Source: an uncultured Verrucomicrobiota bacterium
GTDB lineage: Bacteria > Verrucomicrobiota > Verrucomicrobiia > Opitutales > Opitutaceae
NCBI GenBank assembly: GCA_903960515.1
Contig: CAJCBL010000144.1
Coordinates: 1-35,036 of the forward strand
Direction: 5' to 3'
DNA: 35,036 bases
A model generated the notes under the pieces. The model did no database searches and was not told the origin of the DNA. It saw only the letters and a list, made by a program, of their open reading frames with translations. The translations under genes and the position numbers were made by a program. Shown here one piece after another: positions 23,601-31,023 of the stretch (position 1 is its first letter; every line of letters begins with the position of its first letter).

Positions 23601-23745
23601 GATCAACCTGTGGCAGTTCAGCCCGGCCATCAGCAAGGCCGGCCAGCCGGTGAACATGCGCATCTCGATCCCGTTCAAGATCGACATCGCACCCCCGCCC
23701 CCTCCGACGAGTGGACCCCTTCGCCCGATCGGCTTCGGTACGTAA
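20683..23745 (+). CDS. Transmembrane fusion: PilM/GspL-like region, TonB-type linker, three PEGA domains, TonB C-terminal domain
   Basis: The 1020-residue product has no signal peptide. Residues about 25-365 form a globular cytoplasmic region. Features such as HLVELTGNTVQVLKV at the start and ALWELGLERSHLFLVSAAGV suggest the actin-like fold of PilM/GspL-type proteins; this is inference. An Ala/Pro/Lys-rich linker follows (about 367-585; APAPAPAQAQAPVAPAP-type), as in TonB. One membrane helix (about 590-611) and an Ala/Glu/Arg coiled coil (about 612-690) come next. Three PEGA domains start near residues 693, 763 and 840 (VTSDPIGAEVVVDG, LRSEPADAEFAVYP, LTSNPVGATVSMNG). The TonB C-terminal domain (about 920-1010) contains GEVVLSVVVTRKGTISDIRV and AINLWQFSPA. 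It probably spans the inner membrane, with PEGA and TonB domains in the periplasm. I chose the start at 20683 because the 24 in-frame codons upstream look non-coding. A strong terminator follows, so the gene is likely monocistronic. Confidence 0.82.
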   Translation: MNPSASASASNSAGSSQGGDTPATHLVELTGNTVQVLKVDAGAVTLSRNAALDNKAILELLLNEAAADWQENGWSASVSSFLPSASWHIVTEEQVRAVGGDATLGALAHTLPHGFAGNTVVAGCTAGKGAPVETGGENRWLVAVAPSEGLDKVMTLAERCKLRPNPIGPGALDHIGAISRLLSVTGQESVALWELGLERSHLFLVSAAGVEAVVPCEIKLSDIWEAIRVELNLKYQLAAARLFYGDLFDFSDAAPRIAGQLAPALTAALDALPTKGEKPAFACAGLTPTQNWLVNHVAAALGTTNWQPDPETALSELGLHVAGDLLPGQLTPASFGLLHRASANAKGTSLWKPVWHPASAANFRIALPVAPKAIAPVAAPKAAEPVKAAPQPAKPAPIPAPIAAPRPAAKVPTPVPRAIQPSPKLAAPAQAPAAKAPAPAPAQAQAPVAPAPAPAPAAKAPAPALAPAPATVAKATVPQPIKPAEAPKPAAPAPALTLAKPAQPAAQPAAKAPQPQPALQPAPAPKAPAQAAVQAAAKAPAPQPAPAAKAPALSDSQPAAKAPAAPVSASGKVSTPTTPAQPAAKKKSPMALIGGIAAAVIIGAGVFFFWQQNQAAKREAAMVAAAKAQAAEAAKIEAERAAEALQVAQSEAARLRAEAERNAAIAAENDQRQQDADRRAREAQEALARAPGVILVTSDPIGAEVVVDGATPQVTPAVITNVAPGLRKVTLRLPGYESVEQLAQIKGAQTLDMGTVSLQRLFGELMLRSEPADAEFAVYPASALEGTPLRTGRTPGRVNNLQPGEYVIKFTRQGLLPTSEHATITGKEIIDVNSTFIVGGVSLTSNPVGATVSMNGETLGITPIVRPNQAPGTATFEFTLPNHETQKLTGEITNKDTLRLHAEMLNVDRIAKKDEVKTAVKIIKPVMPEIPAELAPIKGEVVLSVVVTRKGTISDIRVDKSSNPALTDPCLKAINLWQFSPAISKAGQPVNMRISIPFKIDIAPPPPPTSGPLRPIGFGT

Positions 23746-23771
23746 CGGGATCCCGGCACCGCTGTTTTCGG

Positions 23772-23803
23772 CCCGCCCGAGTCTGCGCTCGGGCGGGTTT
23801 TTT
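23772..23803 (+). terminator. Rho-independent terminator
   Basis: A perfect 10-bp GC stem (CCCGCCCGAG pairing with CTCGGGCGGG) with a 6-base loop is followed by six T. It begins 27 bp after the stop at 23745 and ends that transcription unit. Confidence 0.93.
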
Positions 23804-24089
23804 GTGAGCTACGGCTGACCCGGACGGTCAACCTGGTCCCTGAGCAAAGCGCGGTGCCGTCCTGCCCCCTCTGTCGCAGGAGGGCTAGCTGAGCTGCGGT
23901 GTCTTGCCGCTCCTCTCGGGGAAGAGGGTTTCGCGGTGCGGGAGGCTTGGGCACGCCACGGCCGTAACCAAGTGCAGGAGCGTGCCTACACGCGATCCGC
24001 GCTCTGAATCGCTGACACAAGCACGCTCCTACGACCGGCCCCGGAGACTCGGGCACTCTCCGAGCGCAGGGCGCTTGCTTCCCTGCTGC
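23804..24089. other. Convergent gap without a gene
   Basis: This lies between the terminator and the end of the minus-strand SpoIIE gene. Apart from one REP-like palindrome copy (23974-24034), I see nothing that supports a gene. Confidence 0.5.
23974..24034. repeat. REP-like palindrome, copy 1 (diverged)
   Basis: GCAGGAGCGTGCCTACACGC, a CTCTGAATC-containing centre, and CAAGCACGCTCCTACGA. The left arm is mutated relative to copies 2 and 4 (CCTACACG in place of CTTGCACG). It lies between two convergent genes. Confidence 0.75.
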
Positions 24090-26960
24090 TTAGCGCAGGC
24101 GCAGCAGCAGCAGAGTGCGGTCGTCGGCGGCGGGGGCGTTGAAGGCGAAGGTCTCCAGCGCCCGGTCCACCTGCTGGCGGATCTCCGCTAGCGGCAGGTG
24201 TCGAGATTCCCGCAGCACTGCAGCCAGGCGCAGCCGGCCGAATTCCTCGCCCTCGGGATTGGCTGTTTCGGTGATGCCGTCGGTGAACAGCACCAGGAGA
24301 TCCTGCGGGGCGAGGGCGACCGTCGACTCCTCCAGACCCTCGTCGAAGAGCCCGCCGGGGTCCAGCCCCAGCGCCATCCCCGAGGGGCAGAGTTCAAGGA
24401 CCTCTCCGGTGTCGGCCCGCACGAGCATCGTGGGCTCGTGGCCGGCGCGGCAGAAGGCGAGAGTACGCGTGTCCAGATCGAGGATCCCGTAGGTGGCCGA
24501 GATGAACATCGACTTGGGCATGTCCGGCTGGACGATGAAATTGACCATGCGCAGCACCGTCGCCGGATCCCAGCCGCCCTGGGCCTTCACGCGCAGGGCG
24601 GTGCGGCAGGAAGCCATCATCAGCGCCGCTGCCGTGCCCTTGCCGGAGACGTCGGCCACCGCGAAGCCCCAGCGCCGTTCACCCACTTGGAAGCAGTCGT
24701 AGTAGTCGCCGCCGACGAGGCGGGACGGCGTGTAGAGTGTCTCGATCTCCACCTCCCCGATGTCGGGATACACGCTGGGCAGGAGGTGTTGTTGCACTTC
24801 GTGGGCCACACGCAGGTCGCGCTCCCTTGCGAGCGTCTCGCGCGCCTCTACCTCCTTGCGGATTGTGCTGTCGGTCAGGATGCCCTCGTGGTGGGTCACC
24901 CGGGCCTCCGCATCGAGCCGCACGGCGGTGCGGTCGTCCACCCAGCGCACCTGGCCGTCCTTGCGCACGATGCGGTACTCTTGGCGGTATTCGGAGTGCC
25001 CGGCCACAGTGTGGGCGCGCACCTCGTCGATCACCCGCGCCGCATCCTCGGGGTGGATTATGTCGAGATAGCGCACACGCCCGGTTACCAGATCCTGCGC
25101 GCTGTAGCCGAACTGCGAGATGCTTTCCGACACGAACTGCACGGGCCAGCCCTCCTCCGCGCTCCAGAGCACCGCCACCGAGGGCGAGCGCGCGATGATG
25201 CGCTCCAGTTCCTCGCGGCGCGCCAGCGAGGCCCGCAACTCCGCCTGCGCCTCCCAGCGACGGGTGACGTCGCGCCCGATCCCGAAGAAGGAGGGAGCTC
25301 CATGCTCGTCGCGGATGACCGAGCCGGTCGATGCGTGCCAGCGCCAAGTGCCGTCCGCGTGGCGGATACGATATTCGTGGGAGTGGCTGGAGAGGCCCGC
25401 TTCGAGCACCTCGCGGAAGAAGGACTCGCAGCCGGGGACGTCCTCGGGGTGCACGAACTCGGAGAAGGGGTGGCCCACCACATCGCCCAAGGCGTACCCG
25501 AGTTTCAGTGTCAACGCCGGTGACACGAAGGTGTAGACGCCGTGGCTGTCCAGCGAGTAGAGGATCTCGCTGGCGTTCTCGAAGTAGCGGCGCAGCCGCA
25601 GCTCGCTGGCGCGCGCCTCCTGTTCGGCGCGCACGCGGTCGGTGATGTCCACGAGCATCGCGAACTGCTGGGTGATCCGGCCGGCCTCGTCGCGCAGCAC
25701 CGCCACGGTCAATTGGCCCCAAACCAAGCGCCCGTCCTTGTGGATGAAGCGCTTCTCAAGGGCGAAGCTGTCCATCTCGCCGCAGCGCAGTCGCTCCATG
25801 AGCTCCTCCTGATCCGCCCGGTCGTCGGGGTGGGTGGCCTGCAGGATGTTCTCGTAGCTGCGGGCCTCGGTGTAGCTCAGCCCGATGATCTCGCAGAACC
25901 GGTCGTTGAGATGGTGGATGTCGGGGGTGCCTCGCTCGACCCAGCTGATGCCCACCGGGGCGTGCTCAAAGAGGATACGCAGCTGGTCGTGGGCGGCCTT
26001 GAGCTGGGCGGTGCGCTCGGCCACCCGCTGCTCCAGCCCGAGGGTGAGCTGCCTCACCTCATTCTGGGCGAGCTTCTCGTCGGTAATATCGGTCAGGATT
26101 CCGTCGTAGAAGGATACCCGGCCGGCCGCATCGCGCCGGGTTACCACCCGGTCGCGGATCCAGCGCACCTGGCCGTCCTTGCGGATGATACGGTGCTCCA
26201 GCGGCGCGGGGTTGGTGCCCTCGAGGGCATCGCGGGCGTGGACGACCACTGCGGGCCGGTCCTGCTCGGGCACCATCGTCAGCCACAGGTGCGGATTCTG
26301 GCGGAACTCGTCGATGGTGTAGCCGGTGACCGCCAGGCAGGAGGGCGTGTGCGTGGTCTCCACCGCCCGCCCGTCGCGCACCTCTACGGTGTAGTGGTAG
26401 TCGGTCACCGCCGCCAGCAGCAGGCGGTAGAGTTTTTCGCTCTGCTGCAACTGGTCGGTGCGGTCGTGCACGTGCCGCTCTAGGTCGCGGGTGAGCCGGC
26501 TGAGCTCCTCCTCCACCCGCTTGAGCCGGGTGACCTCGGTGTGGATTGTGAGGAAAAACTGGGGGTTGCCGGCCGCGTCGGGCACCGGGGTGATCGTGGT
26601 GTCCACCCAGAAGATGCCGCCCTCCTTGGCGCGGTTGCGGATGACACCGCGCCAGATGCGGCCGGCCTGCACTGTTTCCCACAGGTCGCGCCAGAACGCC
26701 GCAGGATGGTGGCCGGAGTTGAGCAGGCGGTAGTTTTGGCCCAGCAGCTCAGCCCTGGGGTAGTGGGCCACTTCGCAGAACCGGTCGTTCACGAAGAGCA
26801 GAGTGCCCTTGGTGTCGGCGAGGCTCACGATGGCGTGAGCGTCCACCGCGACCCGCAACCGCTGCAGGAACAACTCGGAGTTGCCGCCCACGAACTGCTG
26901 CAACTCTGGAGGCAGTTCCGATTGGGTGGGGGACGGTTCGCTGGGATGGTCGCTGGACAT
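24090..26960 (-). CDS. PP2C-type (SpoIIE) phosphatase with five PAS domains
   Basis: The 956-residue cytoplasmic protein has five PAS/PAC sensor domains, at about 35-146, 173-298, 325-444, 455-570 and 585-705. The signatures are HxxDG-type PAC ends such as RIIRKDGQVRWIRDR and EYRIRHADGTWRWHAS, each followed by a DITD-like segment. The C-terminal SpoIIE/PP2C domain (about 715-956) has the expected metal-binding motifs: RLVGGDYYDCF, VADVSGKGTAAALMMAS, FTDGITE and ADDRTLLLLRL. Such proteins dephosphorylate anti-sigma-factor antagonists in partner-switching cascades, here in response to cues sensed by PAS domains. No membrane helix is present. No anti-sigma or STAS partner is encoded next to it, so its target is unknown. 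Some PAS domains could bind haem or flavin, but nothing here proves a cofactor. Confidence 0.92.
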   Translation of the reverse strand: MSSDHPSEPSPTQSELPPELQQFVGGNSELFLQRLRVAVDAHAIVSLADTKGTLLFVNDRFCEVAHYPRAELLGQNYRLLNSGHHPAAFWRDLWETVQAGRIWRGVIRNRAKEGGIFWVDTTITPVPDAAGNPQFFLTIHTEVTRLKRVEEELSRLTRDLERHVHDRTDQLQQSEKLYRLLLAAVTDYHYTVEVRDGRAVETTHTPSCLAVTGYTIDEFRQNPHLWLTMVPEQDRPAVVVHARDALEGTNPAPLEHRIIRKDGQVRWIRDRVVTRRDAAGRVSFYDGILTDITDEKLAQNEVRQLTLGLEQRVAERTAQLKAAHDQLRILFEHAPVGISWVERGTPDIHHLNDRFCEIIGLSYTEARSYENILQATHPDDRADQEELMERLRCGEMDSFALEKRFIHKDGRLVWGQLTVAVLRDEAGRITQQFAMLVDITDRVRAEQEARASELRLRRYFENASEILYSLDSHGVYTFVSPALTLKLGYALGDVVGHPFSEFVHPEDVPGCESFFREVLEAGLSSHSHEYRIRHADGTWRWHASTGSVIRDEHGAPSFFGIGRDVTRRWEAQAELRASLARREELERIIARSPSVAVLWSAEEGWPVQFVSESISQFGYSAQDLVTGRVRYLDIIHPEDAARVIDEVRAHTVAGHSEYRQEYRIVRKDGQVRWVDDRTAVRLDAEARVTHHEGILTDSTIRKEVEARETLARERDLRVAHEVQQHLLPSVYPDIGEVEIETLYTPSRLVGGDYYDCFQVGERRWGFAVADVSGKGTAAALMMASCRTALRVKAQGGWDPATVLRMVNFIVQPDMPKSMFISATYGILDLDTRTLAFCRAGHEPTMLVRADTGEVLELCPSGMALGLDPGGLFDEGLEESTVALAPQDLLVLFTDGITETANPEGEEFGRLRLAAVLRESRHLPLAEIRQQVDRALETFAFNAPAADDRTLLLLRLR

Positions 26961-27049
26961 CTAGAAAAGTCGGGTTTGTCGGGCCACAATGCAGCAAGGG
27001 CGCGCAAGCGCCAGCGGCTTTCCGATACCCTTGAAGGCATTCGCCTAGC

Positions 27050-27538
27050 TCATGTTTGGGCGCGCCAGCGGCGCAGGTGGGAGGCCAACGCCTCGCGGGC
27101 CGCCCGGGCCACCGTCTCCTGCGCTTGTTGGCGACCGGCCCCGGGGGCGGTCGCGAAGCCCTCCACCCACAGTTCGCTGTTGTCGGGCAGGCGGTGGCAC
27201 AGCGCCCAGAAGGCCCCGGGCTCGGGCTGGCCGCGGGCCGGCTGCGGCTCAGCGTATCCGGTGGTTGCCATACCGATGTCCGCCCCGAAGAGCGCACAGG
27301 CGCCCCGGGCCATCGCTCGGGCCACCGCGGCGGAGACCCCGTCAACCGCCGCCGCCTCCTTCGCATCCACTCCCAGATGCCGCGCCTTCTGGGCACCCGT
27401 GTAGGCGGTGATTCCGCCCAGGAAATACGCGGAGGCTCCCGATTCCCCCGTAACCAGCGACTGCAGCCAGCCCCCGGTCATGCTCTCGGCCACGGCCAAG
27501 CTCAGGCGGGGCGGCCCGACGAGTAGTTGCTTCAGCAT
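27050..27538 (-). CDS. pncC: CinA C-terminal family protein, likely nicotinamide-nucleotide amidase
   Basis: The 162-residue product corresponds to the stand-alone C-terminal domain of CinA (PncC), which hydrolyses the amide of nicotinamide mononucleotide in pyridine nucleotide recycling. The family motif AESMTGGWLQSLVT (residues 17-30, usually AES(C/T)TGG) contains the expected catalytic Ser19. ITAYTGAQKARHLGV (43-57) and ATTGYAEP are the other landmarks, with Tyr and Lys in the expected places. ATTGYAEP replaces the common ATTGIAGP. The length matches stand-alone PncC. I chose the ATG at 27538 because conservation begins there; the frame is open 102 codons further upstream, but that part is non-conserved. 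The activity is inferred from the family. Confidence 0.85.
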   Translation of the reverse strand: MLKQLLVGPPRLSLAVAESMTGGWLQSLVTGESGASAYFLGGITAYTGAQKARHLGVDAKEAAAVDGVSAAVARAMARGACALFGADIGMATTGYAEPQPARGQPEPGAFWALCHRLPDNSELWVEGFATAPGAGRQQAQETVARAAREALASHLRRWRAQT

Positions 27539-27684
27539 GGCGAAAGTATCCCGTACGCCCGGGCCCGGGGCAAATCTTCCCGCGCCGCCTGGCAAGCGGG
27601 CGGCCGGGAAGACGCTGGCCCAGGCGAGGCGAGGCCGACCAGAGCCGAGTGGCGAATGGCGAGAACCGAACCACCAGTGATCGG

Positions 27685-27708
27685 CTTGGAAGCAGGCGTG
27701 CTTCCAAG
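27685..27708. repeat. Perfect 10-bp inverted repeat
   Basis: CTTGGAAGCA and TGCTTCCAAG flank a GGCG tetraloop. It lies 61 bp beyond the stop of the small minus-strand gene and upstream of the pncC-like gene. With no T tract, it could be an operator, a processing hairpin or a weak terminator. Confidence 0.6.
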
Positions 27709-27768
27709 GGCTTGCTCGGTGATCAGGCCCTCGGCGCTCTGCTCTGGTCTCGACCGAATGGTCACCGC

Positions 27769-27993
27769 TCAGGCGAGGTGCCGGTATTTCACCGGCGGGA
27801 TCTTGAAACGATGCCCCGAGTCGAGGTCGGTGAAGATGTGCCACAGGGCGTCCCTCGCCTCGTGGACAAACACCTCCAAGACCTGCCCTCGGTTGTAGTG
27901 GTATTCTTCCGCTTCAATCAGGTGGTCCTCGTGCCGGATGGCTTCTCCGAGTTCCCCGGTATGGTTCTCCAGAATCTCGATTTTCCAATTCAT
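27769..27993 (-). CDS. Small conserved-looking protein of unknown function (74 aa)
   Basis: Starting at the ATG at 27993, the product is a compact, charged, soluble protein. It begins MNWKIEILENHTGELGEA, has a His/Glu-rich centre (HEDHLIEAEEYHYN) and ends with an aromatic segment (DALWHIFTDLDSGHRFKIPP). The amino acid mix and the absence of low complexity look like a real folded protein. I do not recognise the family. The frame extends 53 codons upstream, but that part is Pro/Arg/Ala-rich and looks non-coding. No Shine-Dalgarno sequence is visible. It is on the same strand as the pncC-like gene, 230 bp upstream of it. Confidence 0.6.
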   Translation of the reverse strand: MNWKIEILENHTGELGEAIRHEDHLIEAEEYHYNRGQVLEVFVHEARDALWHIFTDLDSGHRFKIPPVKYRHLA

Positions 27994-28172
27994 GGGAGTC
28001 AGGGGTTGCGCTGTTCGCGCTGGGGGGCGGGGCGCGGCCGGGATCATGGCCGGTGTCTCCGCGCGGTCAAGTCGGCCGGCCCTGCCGACTGCGCCGGGGA
28101 GATCGATGAGCCGGCAGGGTGCAGCCCCTGTGTCGGAGGAGAGTGCGCACACTCAACGGTATCCGCTCTGTT

Positions 28173-28232
28173 GTAGGAGCGTGCTTGCACGCGATTTCGC
28201 GCTCAGAGCGCGTGCAAGCACGCTCCTACGAC
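28173..28232. repeat. REP-like palindrome, copy 2
   Basis: GTAGGAGCGTGCTTGCACGC is followed by GATTTCGCGCTCAGAGCG and CGTGCAAGCACGCTCCTAC, a nearly perfect long hairpin. Its right flank (GGACAAGCAC) is the reverse complement of the left flank of copy 3 (GTGCTTGTCC). The conserved unit is therefore longer than the palindrome, and copies 2 and 3 are inverted relative to each other. Confidence 0.88.
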
Positions 28233-28288
28233 GGACAAGCACCTGCCCGCACTAGAGTGAAAAGCCGGCTCAAGTGCATGGTTGCGGC

Positions 28289-28834
28289 TCAGCGCTGTGG
28301 GCCCGCCGCTACCCGCGCCTGCAGGGAGGCCAGTCCTCGCTCCAGTTCCTGCCCCTCCTGGCGCTTCATCAAGAGACCGCTCCAGCGAACCAGCGGGTTC
28401 CAGCCCAGCCGGCCCTGGCTTGTCCAGGTGAGCACCGTGCGCCCGCCGCCCCCGGTGCTCACAAGTTGGAAACTCCCTTCGCCGGCCACCGGCAAATCCG
28501 CGTAGGTCATACGGTAGTCCACCCGCTCGGGCGGCTGCGCCAGCACGATCTCCGCGCGCCCGCCTTCCTGGCTGGCGCTGCGCCACTGTGCCCAGGCGCC
28601 GGCTCCGGTGGTAGTGGCCGAGAAGCTCACATGCAGGTTGGGATCGCGCGCGGCCCACGGGCTCCACTCCCGCCAGCGCGCCAGATCGCCCACCAGCGGA
28701 TACACCGCCTCCGGTGGTGCCGCCACGGTGACAGTGCGCTCAACCCGGTAGGCGCCCGGCAGGACCAGGCCTACGGCGGCCAGCACGGCTGCCAAGAGGG
28801 TGAATGCCAGGATGAAGCGAAGGAGGACGCCCAT
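28289..28834 (-). CDS. Membrane-anchored SRPBCC (START/Bet v1-like) protein
   Basis: The 181-residue product has one N-terminal hydrophobic helix (about 5-27), possibly an uncleaved anchor. A START/Bet v1-like domain of the polyketide-cyclase type follows (about 30-175): VERTVTVAAPPEAVYPLVGD, then LARWREWSPWAARDP and a final helix (QEGQELERGLASLQARV). The AxxExVWxxVxDxxxxxxWxPW pattern is characteristic of SRPBCC proteins, which bind hydrophobic ligands. Ligand and role are unknown. I chose the ATG at 28834 because it begins the helix; the 26 upstream in-frame codons are Pro/Ala/Gln-rich. REP-like copies 2 and 3 flank the gene on either side. Confidence 0.85.
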   Translation of the reverse strand: MGVLLRFILAFTLLAAVLAAVGLVLPGAYRVERTVTVAAPPEAVYPLVGDLARWREWSPWAARDPNLHVSFSATTTGAGAWAQWRSASQEGGRAEIVLAQPPERVDYRMTYADLPVAGEGSFQLVSTGGGGRTVLTWTSQGRLGWNPLVRWSGLLMKRQEGQELERGLASLQARVAAGPQR

Positions 28835-28956
28835 GGGAAAGGGTGGGGCAGGGGGCTGCAGGGCTAGGGGAGGCTGGGCGCTTGCAGGCTGGTCTGCACC
28901 GTGAACATGCAACTGATGCGGTTGGCCACTCTTGTGTGGGCAAGTGCTTGTCCGTT

Positions 28957-29015
28957 GTTGGAACGTGCTTGCACGCGTTCTGTGCTCTGAATCGCGTGCA
29001 AGCTCGCTCCTGCGA
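28957..29015. repeat. REP-like palindrome, copy 3
   Basis: TTGGAACGTGCTTGCACGCG, a CTCTGAAT centre, then CGTGCAAGCTCGCTCCTGCG. It has a few substitutions relative to copies 2 and 4. It lies between the exonuclease III gene and the SRPBCC gene; homology with copy 2 extends left to about 28939. Confidence 0.82.
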
Positions 29016-29029
29016 CAGAAGGGGCGGGC

Positions 29030-29788
29030 TCAGGCCAGTTCGACGCCCACCGGGCAATGGTCCGAGCCGGTAACCGTTGGCTGGATGAACGCGTGTTTGA
29101 GCCGCGGACGCAGTGCGGCCGACAGCCCGAAGTAGTCGATGCGCCACCCGATGTTGCGCGCGCGCGCGTTGCTCATGTGGCTCCACCATGTGTACTGGCC
29201 GGGGAGGCCGGGGTGCAGCTCGCGGAAGGTATCCACGAAGCCGGCCGCCACGAGGTTGGAGAACCCCTCCCGCTCCTCCACGGTGAAGCCGTGGGTGCGC
29301 ACGTTGGTCTTGGGATTGGCGAGGTCGATGGGCGTGTGCGCCACATTGAGGTCGCCGCAGAACACGACCGGCTTGATCTGCTCAAGCACGCGGAGGAACT
29401 TCAGGAAGGCCGGATCCCATTCCTTGTGACGGTAGGGCAGCCGCTCCAGCTCTCGCTTGGCGTTGGGCGTGTAGCAGTTGACCAGGAAGAAGTCGTCGAA
29501 CTCGGTGGTGAGCACTCGGCCCTCGTTGTCGGGCAGCAGGCCGCCCAGCCCTCGTTGCACGCTCAGGGTGGGGCGCCGGGTGAGGGTGAGGGTGCCGCTG
29601 TATCCGGCCTTGTCCGCGCTGTTCCAATGCGCCGCATAGCCCTCGGGCCAGATCACGTCGACCTGTTCCTCCCTCGCCTTGGTCTCTTGCAGGCAGACGA
29701 CGTCGGCCTGTTCGCGCTCGATCCAGTCGAGCAGGCCCTTGTTCAAGGTGGCGCGCACGCCGTTCACATTCCAGCTCACGAGCTTCAT
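29030..29788 (-). CDS. xth: Exodeoxyribonuclease III (AP endonuclease)
   Basis: The 252-residue product is a full-length member of the ExoIII/AP endonuclease family, which cleaves abasic sites and has 3'-phosphodiesterase and exonuclease activity in base excision repair. Motifs in order: MKLVSWNVNGVRA (start, Asn), CLQETKA (metal-binding Glu35), SGTLTLTRRP, VNCYTPNA, FCGDLNVAHTPIDLANP (catalytic Asp and Asn), WRIDYFGLS, and GSDHCPVGVEL at the C-terminus (catalytic Asp/His). All key residues are present. The ATG at 29788 is preferred; an alternative ATG at 29803 adds only five residues. It is in the same orientation as, and 226 bp from, the periplasmic TonB-like gene. A hairpin lies in that gap. 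Confidence 0.95.
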   Translation of the reverse strand: MKLVSWNVNGVRATLNKGLLDWIEREQADVVCLQETKAREEQVDVIWPEGYAAHWNSADKAGYSGTLTLTRRPTLSVQRGLGGLLPDNEGRVLTTEFDDFFLVNCYTPNAKRELERLPYRHKEWDPAFLKFLRVLEQIKPVVFCGDLNVAHTPIDLANPKTNVRTHGFTVEEREGFSNLVAAGFVDTFRELHPGLPGQYTWWSHMSNARARNIGWRIDYFGLSAALRPRLKHAFIQPTVTGSDHCPVGVELA

Positions 29789-29935
29789 GGGGAGCGCAGC
29801 CAAGCCGCATCGCCGCCCCGGCGGCGAGCGAAAACCGCCGCGGGCGTGGGGCTCCGGTTGCCGCGCCCCCGGAATCAGTAGGCCGTCGCCGCACTCTTGC
29901 CGGCCGCCCCGGCCGCCCGCCCCCGAACAAAATAT

Positions 29936-29963
29936 AGCCCGGGCCGCGCCTGCGGACCGGGCT
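29936..29963 (-). terminator. Probable terminator of the double-TonB_C gene
   Basis: A hairpin with AGCCCGG paired to CCGGGCT, extended past one mismatch by CCGC/GCGG with a 4-base loop, is followed on the minus strand by TATATTTTGTT. It lies about 50 bp beyond the minus-strand stop at 30015. Confidence 0.6.
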
Positions 29964-30014
29964 TTGTGCTTGAGTATACGATACCCGGCGGTGGGCTGGC
30001 GAACTCCCGCCGGC

Positions 30015-30782
30015 CTAGTTGGCGGGTTTGCTGGTTACGCTGGTCGTGGCGGAGCCGGGACTGAAGCTGAACTCCTGCACTGCGAATACGCGGGTGGGTT
30101 GCCCCTTGCGCCGCGGCGGCGCAAAGGTCCACTTGCCCACCGCCTCCAGCGCGGCGGCGGCGAACTCCGGCCGGGTGGTTCCGGCTACGGAGGGTGTCCG
30201 CACCCGGCCCTGCTCATCGATGAAGAACGAGACTGCCGCCCCTCCCTCGATGCCCTGCATTTTGAGCTCCTCGGGGTAGGCCGGCACGATCAGGGTGACC
30301 GGCTCGGGGGTGTTGTCCAAATCGCGCAGCTTGCAGGGCGCTACCGACGTATCGGAATCCTTTTGATTGAAGAACGAGCGCACGGTTTCTTGAACGTCGC
30401 CTTGGATCACAACCATCCCCTCCCGGCGGAAGTTGAAACGCACATTGAAACGTTGCGGCAGAGCACCGGCCACGGCCGGCTCGGAAGCCCGGAACAGCCA
30501 ACCCTGGACGGCCTGCTCGACTGCGGCGGCGAACTCCTGGTGGCTGTAAGCACTAACAAAGCACTCAACGATCCGGCCGTCGGCGGCCACCAGCAACTGG
30601 GCCTGCGCGTAGCCTTCGTTGGTCGTGGTGTTGCGGAAACGCAACGGGAAGCGCGGCTCTACATAGCGCTCAAGCCGGATGTCTCGGGCCAGCGCTGCCG
30701 GAGCCGGCGTGCTCGATTGATCCGCCGCAGGCATCGTGAGGGCTGCGGCGGCGAGAAGGATGGTCGTCAGGTAAGTTTTCAT
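30015..30782 (-). CDS. Periplasmic protein with two TonB C-terminal-like domains
   Basis: The 255-residue product has a signal peptide (about 1-20; MKTYLTTILLAAAALTMPAA). Two TonB_C-like units follow. The first (about 35-130) has EGYAQAQLLVAADGRIVECF and AVEQAVQGWLFRAS. The second (about 165-240) has PAYPEELKMQGIEGGAAVSF and AALEAVGKWTFAPPRRKG. The second unit shows the usual P-x-YPxxxxxxGxxGxVxVxFxIdxxGxV...W.F.P pattern of energy-transducing TonB. No membrane anchor or Pro-rich linker is present, so it is not a canonical TonB, and a periplasmic binding role is inferred. A GAGG ribosome binding site lies just before the ATG, unusual in this window, and supports the start. It is divergent from argB. 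Confidence 0.85.
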   Translation of the reverse strand: MKTYLTTILLAAAALTMPAADQSSTPAPAALARDIRLERYVEPRFPLRFRNTTTNEGYAQAQLLVAADGRIVECFVSAYSHQEFAAAVEQAVQGWLFRASEPAVAGALPQRFNVRFNFRREGMVVIQGDVQETVRSFFNQKDSDTSVAPCKLRDLDNTPEPVTLIVPAYPEELKMQGIEGGAAVSFFIDEQGRVRTPSVAGTTRPEFAAAALEAVGKWTFAPPRRKGQPTRVFAVQEFSFSPGSATTSVTSKPAN

Positions 30783-31023
30783 ATTTGCCTCTGTGACGAT
30801 GAATCCCGCATCCGCGGACATTCCCGCTCCAGGGCAGAACATTTCCGCGGCGGGGCCGGCCTCCGGAGCTCGCCCGGGGTTTTTTCTGGTCATGCCGCCG
30901 GGGCGCCCTTAAGCCACAAAGCGTTTCCCACCTTTGAGCACGACCGCGACTGTCTTCGCCAATCCACAACAACACGCCGCCTCCGCGGCGAGGTTGGCGT
31001 GCGCGAAAGTGCCCTGAACTGCG

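Noticed and set aside
23804-24089. Possible small RNA or gene between the terminator and the SpoIIE gene
   Set aside because: Apart from the REP-like palindrome I found no promoter, terminator or conserved open frame.
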